Source: an uncultured Sutterella sp.
GTDB taxonomy: Bacteria; Pseudomonadota; Gammaproteobacteria; Burkholderiales; Burkholderiaceae_F
Assembly (NCBI GenBank): GCA_949282745.1
Contig: CASDQM010000046.1
Location: 1-51,292, forward strand
DNA length: 51,292 nt
Reading direction: 5' to 3'
Positions within the stretch are counted from its first letter, which is position 1. Each line of letters opens with the position of its first letter. The notes beneath the pieces are model-generated. The model had not been told where the DNA came from. It was given only the letters and a program-made list of their open reading frames with translations, and ran no database searches. Both the position numbers and the translations under genes were made by a program. Below, one piece after another: positions 16,695 through 23,454 of the stretch.

Positions 16695-19001
16695 TCAGCT
16701 CGCAAGGTCCCAGGTCTTGTCGTAGGCGGTGCTCCGAACCTTGAGGAGCCCCAGCACAGTGTGGTAGAGATGGTCGTGGCGCACGTCGCCGCGGGCTTTC
16801 TCCACGATCTTTTCGTAGTCGATCCCGAAGGCCCGGCGGTAGTTGTCGGAGAGCCACAGAATGCCCGGGACTTCGATCTGCTCGGCGGGCGCCATCCAGT
16901 AGGGCGCACCGTGGAGGAAGAGTCCGTTTTCGCCGAGGCTCTCGCCGTGGTCCGAGACGTAGACGAGGCCCGTCGCGACGCCCGCTTGGGCGGCCTTGCG
17001 GAGTTCCTCGATCACGTCGGCGAGGGCCCGGTCGGTGTGGCGCACGCTGTTGTCGTAGGCGGCCGCGATTTCCTCCTTCGTGCAGCTGCCGAGGTCGGCC
17101 TCTTGGCATTCGGGTCGGAAGGCCTTGTCGGACTCGGGAGAGCGCGACCAGTAGGCGGGACCGTGCGAACCCATCATGTGAAGGAACACCACCGCGGGAC
17201 GACCGGGCGCGAGGTTTTCGATTTCCCGGTGAATTTCGTCGGCGAACACCGTGTCAAAGCACACGCCCCCTGGGCAGAGCGCCTCGTCGACCGCGGGCTT
17301 TCTCGTCGGAACGCCCGCGCAGGTGCCCTTGCAGCCCGACTGGTTTTCAATCCAGGAAACCGAGAGACCCGCGCGCTGAAGGAGCGCCGGAAGCGATTCT
17401 TCGGAGACGATGCGGTCGCGGTCGTAGTCGCGGCGTCCCACGCGGCTCAGCATGCAGGGGAGCGACACGTCGGTGCTCGTTCCGCAGGCGAGGACGCGTG
17501 GGAAGTGAAGCACTTCCTTGTCGGCCGTGAGCCGCGGAGCGGTTTCCTTTGCGTAGCCCGCGGGCTGCCAGTTGGCCGTGCGCGTCGTTTCGCCGATCAC
17601 GACGACGAGGAGCGACTTGTCGTCGGGCACGACGCCGAGGCTCGGACGTTCGTCCACGACGACGCGCTTCACTTCGGCGTCGGGATTCTTGTCGGTCAAA
17701 AGCGTGGTCGCCGTCGAATAGACGATGTTCACCGGGGCGATCTGATAGCGAAGCGACTTGTCGTTTCGCATGGCGCTCGAGAAGCCCTGCATGCCGAGGA
17801 AAACGGTGCCCGCGCCCGCGAGGAGGGCCGCGACGCAGCAGAGGGCCGGAACCCAAAGGCGGTCTCTGCTTTCGGTCTTCAGAAGAAGGAGGATCGGCGG
17901 AATCGTCACGAAGAGATAGAGAAGGACGGTGCGAAGCGAGAAGTAGCCGAGCGCCTCGTGCGTGTCGGTCGCAAGGAAGTTGCGGATCATGTCGGGCGTC
18001 ATGATGACGCCGTAGAGAAGCGCCGCGGTGAGTGACAAGCCGCCGAGCAGGTTGAAGACGAGCGTCACCGTGCGGAAGACCTCCTTCGGGAACAGAGAGA
18101 GCGCGTAAAGGAGCGACGCCGACACGAAGAAGAAGAGGAGCGCCGACATGCCCGTCGTCGTGAGGATCGACGCGGCGTTTTCCGCGGTCGCGCCCGTGAG
18201 GATCTGACGGTAGTAGCCAATGTCAAAGACGAGCGTCCACCAGACCGCCGTCATCCACACGACCGCGTGGTTGGAATGCGAGATGGGCTTGAAAACGCGT
18301 CCGAGCGCCTTCGCGACCATGTCGCGGGCGAAGAAGAGAACGTAGAGCGCCGCGCAGACGAGCCAGTCGATGAGTCCCGTCGCAACGATGTGGCTCAGGA
18401 AGTGGGCGCCCTGCATGAGGCGGATCCACCCGCAGAAGAAGCCGAAGGCGAGGGCGAACCAGAAGGCCGCGGCCGCGCGGCGGGGAGAGCCGTCACGCCA
18501 GAAGAAGTAGAGGGCGAAGAGGCAGAAGCCCGAACCCGCGTGACCCGCGGGCCAGCAGTTGCCCGGCTGCTTGAAAAGAGAGAAGGAAGGGTCGCGCACG
18601 GGCGTGTCGCCACTAAAGATGTTTACGTCCCACGGACAAGCAACGCCCGTAACGCCCTTCAAACGCCATACGAGAAGCACCGCCGCGAGCATGGCGGCGA
18701 AGAGATAGAGAAGCCGCGCGCGAAGCGCCGGATCGACGGGAAGGCCTTTTTTGCGGCGAAGTGCGTCGCGAACGAGGGCGCCCAGCGTCACGAGGGCGAC
18801 CGCGATCGGAATCCCTTTGGCAGCCTTGTGAAAGAGAGTGGAGAACCATTCGACGCGGTGCCAGGGCCAGTGGTCGCCCGAGAAAAAGAGGTGGCTCACC
18901 GCGATGTCGAGGGCATGCGGCGGAAAGAGAATCAGAAAGACGAGCGCCCACAAGGGCAACAGGAACCAGCGGCGATAGCGAAACGGCACGGCAGTCGACA
19001 T
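16695..19001 (-). CDS. Fusion: PAP2 phosphatase + EptA-like phosphoethanolamine transferase
   Basis: 768 residues in one frame. The N-terminal part (about 1-225) is a membrane PAP2 phosphatase: KGVTGVACPWD (115-125), CWPAGH (149-154) and R194-x5-H200 in GWIRLMQGAHFLSH. The rest is an EptA/MCR-type transferase: several TM helices (about 245-405), then the periplasmic alkaline-phosphatase-like domain. It has zinc ligand E471 (IGETTRT), nucleophile Thr in CGTSTDVSLPC (506-516), the Cys-rich disulfide stretch, and D684/H685 in SDHGESLGENG. All catalytic residues of both halves are present. In Helicobacter, separate LpxE and EptA remove the lipid A 1-phosphate and then add phosphoethanolamine there; this protein could do both in sequence. 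Such changes reduce binding of cationic peptides. It is probably controlled by the divergent OmpR-type system (see boxes). Confidence 0.85.
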   Translation of the reverse strand: MSTAVPFRYRRWFLLPLWALVFLILFPPHALDIAVSHLFFSGDHWPWHRVEWFSTLFHKAAKGIPIAVALVTLGALVRDALRRKKGLPVDPALRARLLYLFAAMLAAVLLVWRLKGVTGVACPWDVNIFSGDTPVRDPSFSLFKQPGNCWPAGHAGSGFCLFALYFFWRDGSPRRAAAAFWFALAFGFFCGWIRLMQGAHFLSHIVATGLIDWLVCAALYVLFFARDMVAKALGRVFKPISHSNHAVVWMTAVWWTLVFDIGYYRQILTGATAENAASILTTTGMSALLFFFVSASLLYALSLFPKEVFRTVTLVFNLLGGLSLTAALLYGVIMTPDMIRNFLATDTHEALGYFSLRTVLLYLFVTIPPILLLLKTESRDRLWVPALCCVAALLAGAGTVFLGMQGFSSAMRNDKSLRYQIAPVNIVYSTATTLLTDKNPDAEVKRVVVDERPSLGVVPDDKSLLVVVIGETTRTANWQPAGYAKETAPRLTADKEVLHFPRVLACGTSTDVSLPCMLSRVGRRDYDRDRIVSEESLPALLQRAGLSVSWIENQSGCKGTCAGVPTRKPAVDEALCPGGVCFDTVFADEIHREIENLAPGRPAVVFLHMMGSHGPAYWSRSPESDKAFRPECQEADLGSCTKEEIAAAYDNSVRHTDRALADVIEELRKAAQAGVATGLVYVSDHGESLGENGLFLHGAPYWMAPAEQIEVPGILWLSDNYRRAFGIDYEKIVEKARGDVRHDHLYHTVLGLLKVRSTAYDKTWDLAS

Positions 19002-19065
19002 AAAGGGAAAGAAAAAACGGATCGGTTCAAATGACGCGGTCAGTTTCGGGGGAGCCGTGTGAATT

Positions 19066-19100
19066 GGGCGTCAAGGCCGCGTGACGGTGCCGTGACGAGG
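19066..19100 (+). promoter_or_regulatory. OmpR/PmrA-type box, copy 1 (triple 11-bp-period half-sites)
   Basis: Half-sites CGTCAAG (19069-19075), CGTGACG (19080-19086) and CGTGACG (19091-19097) recur every 11 bp with 4-nt spacers, the geometry of PhoB/PmrA/OmpR sites. This copy ends about 65 bp before the start of the PAP2-EptA fusion gene on the other strand. Confidence 0.7.
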
Positions 19101-19225
19101 TTTGCGGCGCAGGGAAAAAGATGAAAATTGCCGTTCGGACGCGACGGAACGGTCTTTCAATGGGGAGGCGGGCGAGGGGCGGTTCTTCTTTTGCGGACCG
19201 TCGATCGGGGCGGGACGGGTACGGC

Positions 19226-19260
19226 GGGCGTCAAAAGCGCGTGACGGGGCCGTGACAAGC
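19226..19260 (+). promoter_or_regulatory. OmpR/PmrA-type box, copy 2 (triple 11-bp-period half-sites)
   Basis: Half-sites CGTCAAA (19229-19235), CGTGACG (19240-19246) and CGTGACA (19251-19257), again at 11-bp steps. Over 35 nt it matches copy 1 at about 29 positions. It lies about 115 bp before the response regulator start, consistent with autoregulation. Confidence 0.7.
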
Positions 19261-19373
19261 GTTGAGCGGCGAAGAGAAACCCTCAAATTTCTTTGTTTTT
19301 TGCTCCCGAGGCCGTGTCCCGGAACGAAAATACGGAAAGGGAGAACCTCTTTTCTTTTTCAGGGAGTCTCATC

Positions 19374-20045
19374 GTGAGCATCCGCATTCTCGTGGTCGAC
19401 GACAACGTGGACATCATCAACAACGTTCGCGAATACCTTTCTCTCAAAGGCTGGACGATCGAATGGTGCACGACGGGGCCCGATGCGCTTCGCCGTCTGC
19501 AGGCCGATCCCTTCGACCTCTTGATTCTCGACCTGGGTCTTCCGGGGCTCGACGGTCTCACCATCTGCCGGGAACTGCGCGCCGCGCACTCGAAACTGCC
19601 CATCCTCATGTTGACCGGACGCGACGCGATCGACGACCGCGTCCGAGGCTTCGAGGCGGGGACCGACGATTATCTCGTCAAGCCCTTTTCGCTAAGGGAA
19701 CTTGCGGCGCGCGTCGAAGCGCTCCTTCGCAGAAGCTACGGCGTCTCGGAAAAGGTCCTGCGCGTCGCCGACCTCGAAATGAATCTCGAAACGATGCGCG
19801 TCACGCGCGCGGGCGTGGAGATTCGTCTGCATCCCCTGGGACTTCGGCTTCTCAAGATCCTCATGTCGCAAAGTCCCGCGATCGTGGGGCGCGCGCGGCT
19901 CGAGACGCTTCTCTGGAACGGTTCGGCGCCCGACTCCGACAGCCTGCGCTCGAATCTCTACCGTCTGCGCCAGGAGGTGGACAAGCCCTTTGACAAGGCG
20001 CTCATCCATACGCACCCCGGGCTCGGCTGGTCGATTGCGGAGTAA
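19374..20045 (+). CDS. OmpR/PmrA-family response regulator
   Basis: 223 residues from GTG 19374, with AGGGA 8 nt upstream; the longer in-frame N-terminus has no family resemblance. The receiver domain (1-120) has the acidic pair D9-D10, phosphoacceptor D53 in LLILDLGLPG, LTGRD, and Lys in YLVKPFSLREL. The winged-helix DNA-binding domain (about 130-223) has LHPLGLRLLKILM, LRSNLYRLRQEVD and the C-terminal hairpin IHTHPGLGWSI. It is followed after 3 nt by its sensor kinase. The tandem 11-bp half-sites upstream of it and of the PAP2-EptA gene fit head-to-tail dimer binding typical of this family, so a PmrA-like role in controlling lipid A modification is inferred. Confidence 0.93.
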   Translation: MSIRILVVDDNVDIINNVREYLSLKGWTIEWCTTGPDALRRLQADPFDLLILDLGLPGLDGLTICRELRAAHSKLPILMLTGRDAIDDRVRGFEAGTDDYLVKPFSLRELAARVEALLRRSYGVSEKVLRVADLEMNLETMRVTRAGVEIRLHPLGLRLLKILMSQSPAIVGRARLETLLWNGSAPDSDSLRSNLYRLRQEVDKPFDKALIHTHPGLGWSIAE

Positions 20046-20048
20046 GTC

Positions 20049-21353
20049 ATGCCTCGACGCCTCTTTCCCGTCACGTCGCGGCTCACGCTCGTCCAGCGCG
20101 TGATCCTGGGCTTTGCGATCCTGATCGGCCTTGTGTCGCTCCTCTATTCGGTCGCGCTCGTTTATACGATCGAATACGTGGAGTCGACGCTCGTGGGCGA
20201 CATCATGCGCGAGAAGATCACCCTCATGGAGGCGGAATTGAGTTGGGGGAGAACGCCTTTTCAGACGGGAGAAATCAGTCTTTACGGAGATTCGCCGAAA
20301 TTGCGTCCGATTCCTCCCCAATACGCGGATGCGCCGACGGGGTATTCGGAATACGTGGGAGAACCGGCTTCCTTTCTCTTCAAGCGCGTGACCGACGACG
20401 GCCACACGCTTCTTCTCGTTTTCGATCAGGCTGCATTTGAACAAACGGAGCTGGAATTTCACCGCATGGTGACCGTTTCCTTCTGCGTCGTTTTGCTCAT
20501 TGCAACGCTTGCGGGCGTCTGGCTCGGGCGTTTGGTGGTGAATCCGATCCGAAGGCTCTCGAAGAGGGTATCGACGCTGATGAATGCCAAGACCTACCAA
20601 CCGATGTCGATCGACTTCGCCGACGACGAAGTGGGGCGCCTGGCCCAAGCCTGCGACCGCACGATGGAACGGCTTTTCAAGGCGATCGAGCGCGAACGCG
20701 CCTTTACGTCGGACGTGAGCCACGAACTGCGCACGCCGCTCACGGTCCTTCGGACGAGTGCGGAATGCCTGGAGTTGGGCGACCTCAACGATCGGCAGCG
20801 CGCGCACCTCGAGCGAATCTTCCGCGTGATCGACGAAATGCAGGAGCTCCTCGAAATTTTCCTTGCGCTTGCTCGACAGTCGCAGACTTCGGACGGCATG
20901 ACGGACGAAGTGACGCCCGTTCTCGAACGCGCCGCGGAAGTGTGGACGCCCGCTGCGCGGGAAAAGGGACTTGCACTCACCCTTCGCTCGGAAGGTCGGG
21001 TGCCGGGGACCTATTCGCCCGTGTTGCTCGGCGTCGTTGTGACGAATCTTGTGAAGAACGCCATTCTCTATACGGAAAAGGGCGAAGTCGTGATCACGGA
21101 GACGAACGAAGGCTTTTCCGTGCGGGACACGGGACCGGGCATCACCGAAGAGGAACAGAAGCGGATCTACGAGAAGTTCTTCCGCGGCGCCTCGTCCGCG
21201 GGGCATGAGGGCTCGGGCGTCGGCTTGTCGGTCGTAAAGCGCATCGCGGACCGCTGCGGCTGGCGCGTCGCGATCGAGAGTTCCCCTGCGGGGACGTGCT
21301 TGACGGTGACGCTCACGGGCGCGAAGGTGAAGCGCATGGACGAGCGAGGATAA
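20049..21353 (+). CDS. Sensor histidine kinase of the PmrB/QseC type
   Basis: 434 residues. TM1 (about 18-40), a roughly 100-residue periplasmic domain, TM2 (about 141-164), a HAMP linker (VVNPIRRLSKRV), and a HisKA domain with phosphoacceptor H225 in DVSHELRTPL. A HATPase_c domain follows with N-box NLVKNAILYT, G1 DTGPG, F-box FFRG and G2 GSGVGLS. It starts 3 nt after the response regulator, so the pair is one operon. The signal is unknown; PmrB-like kinases sense cationic peptides, metals or low pH. The periplasmic loop shows no ExxE iron-binding motif. Confidence 0.92.
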   Translation: MPRRLFPVTSRLTLVQRVILGFAILIGLVSLLYSVALVYTIEYVESTLVGDIMREKITLMEAELSWGRTPFQTGEISLYGDSPKLRPIPPQYADAPTGYSEYVGEPASFLFKRVTDDGHTLLLVFDQAAFEQTELEFHRMVTVSFCVVLLIATLAGVWLGRLVVNPIRRLSKRVSTLMNAKTYQPMSIDFADDEVGRLAQACDRTMERLFKAIERERAFTSDVSHELRTPLTVLRTSAECLELGDLNDRQRAHLERIFRVIDEMQELLEIFLALARQSQTSDGMTDEVTPVLERAAEVWTPAAREKGLALTLRSEGRVPGTYSPVLLGVVVTNLVKNAILYTEKGEVVITETNEGFSVRDTGPGITEEEQKRIYEKFFRGASSAGHEGSGVGLSVVKRIADRCGWRVAIESSPAGTCLTVTLTGAKVKRMDERG

Positions 21354-21377
21354 GGCGCTTCGAAACGCACCAAGAAA

Positions 21378-21405
21378 AACGCCGCCTCGGTTTCGGGGCG
21401 GCGTT
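21378..21405. terminator. Bidirectional terminator between sensor kinase and napB
   Basis: aacgccgcc (21378-21386) pairs with ggcggcgtt (21397-21405). Leftward it is followed by tttttcttgg, a good terminator tail for the nap operon. The rightward tail is weak. Confidence 0.8.
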
Positions 21406-21449
21406 GTCGCAAACGGTGAGGAGAGAGGCCCGAAGGCCTCTTTCCGGCG

Positions 21450-21785
21450 TCACTGCAGTTGGAACGAATAGTTCGACTGATCCACGTTCGGCGCATGGCA
21501 GAGCGAGCATTCCCAACGGAGGGCGGAGAGCTTTCCGTCCTTTTCATAGTGGGTGGCGGGAATTTCGCCCTTCTTCGGCTGCGCGCCGGCCTTCTTGTGG
21601 CAGAGGATGCACTGGTTCTTTTCCTGCGTGATCGGCAGGTACTCCGTCACGGGGTGGGGAACGGGCTTCGGGGCGCCGATGATCGCCGTGTCGGCCGACG
21701 AGGGGCCGCCCGCGGCCAGCGCGGAGGTGGAAAGGAGCGCGCCGAAGGACGCGGCGAGAAGAGAAACGCAGAGATTACGAATCAT
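21450..21785 (-). CDS. napB: Periplasmic nitrate reductase diheme cytochrome NapB
   Basis: 111 residues with a Sec signal peptide (to about ALAA, 24) and two c-heme motifs, CILCH (59-63) and CSLCH (93-97), plus conserved His residues (H44, H79) suited to bis-His ligation. NapB passes electrons to NapA in the periplasm. It is short against about 150 residues in E. coli. The start has GGAG 9 nt upstream and overlaps the end of napH by 11 nt. It is the last gene of napDAGHB. Confidence 0.9.
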   Translation of the reverse strand: MIRNLCVSLLAASFGALLSTSALAAGGPSSADTAIIGAPKPVPHPVTEYLPITQEKNQCILCHKKAGAQPKKGEIPATHYEKDGKLSALRWECSLCHAPNVDQSNYSFQLQ

Positions 21786-22680
21786 GATGGGAATCTCCTT
21801 TTGATTTGGATCGAACGGTGAAGCGAAGCGCGTCCTCGGGACAGACTTCGAGGCACTTCCCGCAGTTCAGGCATTCGCCCGAGGGGATGCGGCCCTTCGC
21901 TTCGAGTTCCTTGAAACGAATGATTTGCGGTTCGGGACAGACGCGAAGACAGTCGCCGCAGTGCGTGCAGCGGTTCTTCTCAAACGCGATCCCGACGAGG
22001 CTCTTACCGAAAACGCGGCCGACGAGTTTTCCGACGACGGTCCAGAAGGCGCCCAGGGGGCAGAGGTGCCCGCACCAGCCGTGGCGCAGAAGCGCGAGGT
22101 CGAGCGCGAAGATCCCGAGCGCGGCCGAAAGGGCGCCGAGTCCCGTTCCCCAGACGACGTCGCGCCAGAGGAAGGCCTGCGGACTCACCGCCTCGAAGGC
22201 GGCGACGCCCGTGGCGGCGCTCGCGAGCAAAGCCGTGACGAGGGACGCGTAGCGAACGCCCTTCGAGAGCCGCACGAGGTCCGCGTCGAGCTTGAGCGCG
22301 CGGCGCAGCGCGTCGGCGAGATCGGTGACGAGGTTCATCGGACAGACCCAGCCGCAGAAGGTGCGCGAGCCCAAGACCGCGTAGAGGACGAAGACGATCA
22401 CGGCTCCGGTGAGCGCGGCGCCCTGCGGGAGGTGTCCCGCAAAGAGGCGCTCGAGAAGCGCGAGCGGGTCCGAGAGCGGAATCGTCCCGAGAACGAGCGA
22501 GCTCGAAAGATCTCCCGAAAGGAGCTTTTCCCCCGCGACGGTCCAGCCCCAGCGGGCCGTTCCGACGAAGGCGAGAAGCACCAGAACCTGCACGAGGTGG
22601 CGGGCAAGACCGAAGCGGTTTCGGTACAACCGTTCGCGCCAGGTCTTGGCGGGCGGCAGATGACGAACTTCGGGCTTCAC
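21775..22680 (-). CDS. napH: Quinol dehydrogenase membrane component NapH
   Basis: 301 residues. Membrane segments near 29-46, 86-105, 140-165 and 175-200 carry two cytoplasmic CxxxCP motifs (FCGWVCPMN and WCGHLCPLG), followed by two C-terminal 4Fe-4S ferredoxin clusters (CTHCGDCLRVCP and CLNCGKCLEVCP). NapH with NapG oxidises menaquinol or ubiquinol and feeds NapB/NapA. The genes overlap napG by 4 nt and napB by 11 nt, so they are translationally coupled. No napC is present, so NapGH should be the main quinol route. Confidence 0.93.
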   Translation of the reverse strand: MKPEVRHLPPAKTWRERLYRNRFGLARHLVQVLVLLAFVGTARWGWTVAGEKLLSGDLSSSLVLGTIPLSDPLALLERLFAGHLPQGAALTGAVIVFVLYAVLGSRTFCGWVCPMNLVTDLADALRRALKLDADLVRLSKGVRYASLVTALLASAATGVAAFEAVSPQAFLWRDVVWGTGLGALSAALGIFALDLALLRHGWCGHLCPLGAFWTVVGKLVGRVFGKSLVGIAFEKNRCTHCGDCLRVCPEPQIIRFKELEAKGRIPSGECLNCGKCLEVCPEDALRFTVRSKSKGDSHHDS

Positions 22681-23453
22681 GGCAGCACCTCCTGGTTGAG
22701 GTAGTCAAGGCCCGACGCAAAGGGCGCCGATTCTTCCTCGGGTTTGGCGTCGGGTTCCGGCGCGCTCCTTTGGTTCTTCGGGTCGTCCGCTTCGAGCCAG
22801 CCGAGGCGGTAGTGCCGTCCGATTTCGCCGAGCGTGCGCTCCGGATCGTGGATGCGCACGGCGGGCTTGTCGGTGGGGCAGCTCTTGATGCAGAGGCCGC
22901 AACCCGTGCACTTCTCCGGCCGGATTTCCGGCACGAAGACGGCGTGCTTGCTCAATTCGCGCGGGTGGGGACTCAGCACGATCGCCTCGTTGCTCAGAGG
23001 ACAGTCGCGGAAGCACACTTCGCAGCGAAGCCCCTGCCAGGAAAGGCAGGCGTTCGGGTCGATCATCGCCACGCCCATGCGGGCGTCGCGGATCGACTCG
23101 AGTTCGGGCGAGAGCGCTCCCGTGGGACAGGCCTTCACGCAGGCGAGATCCTCGCACATGTAGCAGGGGATCTTTTCGGGCTCGAAGTAGGGCGTGCCCA
23201 CGGGCGCGGGATCGCCGATCCCGGCGATCTTGAGCGTCTCGTAGGGACACGCCGCGACGCACTGTCCGCAGTGTGCGCAGGCGGCAAGGAAGTCCTTCCC
23301 GACGAGCGCGCCCGGCGGACGCGGCACCCAGCGGGCGTTCGCGTCGCGCATCGACACCGCGCCCCAGCCGAGGCCGAGCACGACGCAGGCGGCACCCGCT
23401 TCGGCGGCCCCGGCGAGAAAGCGCCGGCGATTGACTTTCGGGTCGTCAGCCAT
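22677..23453 (-). CDS. napG: Ferredoxin-type protein NapG
   Basis: 258 residues. A Tat signal with RRRFLAG (9-15) targets the folded protein to the periplasm. Four Cys clusters for 4Fe-4S centres are visible: CAHCGQCVAACP, CYMCEDLACVKACP, CEVCFRDCP and CTGCGLCIKSCP. NapG works with NapH as quinol dehydrogenase. The C-terminus beyond the last cluster has an acidic, Pro-rich tail ahead of LDYLNQEVLP. The gene begins 1 nt after the napA stop and overlaps napH by 4 nt. Confidence 0.93.
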   Translation of the reverse strand: MADDPKVNRRRFLAGAAEAGAACVVLGLGWGAVSMRDANARWVPRPPGALVGKDFLAACAHCGQCVAACPYETLKIAGIGDPAPVGTPYFEPEKIPCYMCEDLACVKACPTGALSPELESIRDARMGVAMIDPNACLSWQGLRCEVCFRDCPLSNEAIVLSPHPRELSKHAVFVPEIRPEKCTGCGLCIKSCPTDKPAVRIHDPERTLGEIGRHYRLGWLEADDPKNQRSAPEPDAKPEEESAPFASGLDYLNQEVLP

Positions 23454-23454
23454 G

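Larger units (their letters stand above)
19002..19373. other. Intergenic region between divergent fusion gene and two-component system
   Basis: 372 nt without a credible gene. It contains two copies of a 35-nt sequence exactly 160 bp apart (listed separately), which look like response-regulator binding sites. No strong -35/-10 pair was found on either side, as expected for activator-dependent promoters. Confidence 0.6.

Noticed and set aside
14553-18035. 1160-codon open frame on the plus strand
   Set aside because: It is antisense to the MMPL and PAP2-EptA genes, is very rich in Arg/Glu/Gly, has no ribosome site and shows no domain. Long antisense frames are expected from the GC-rich third positions of real genes.
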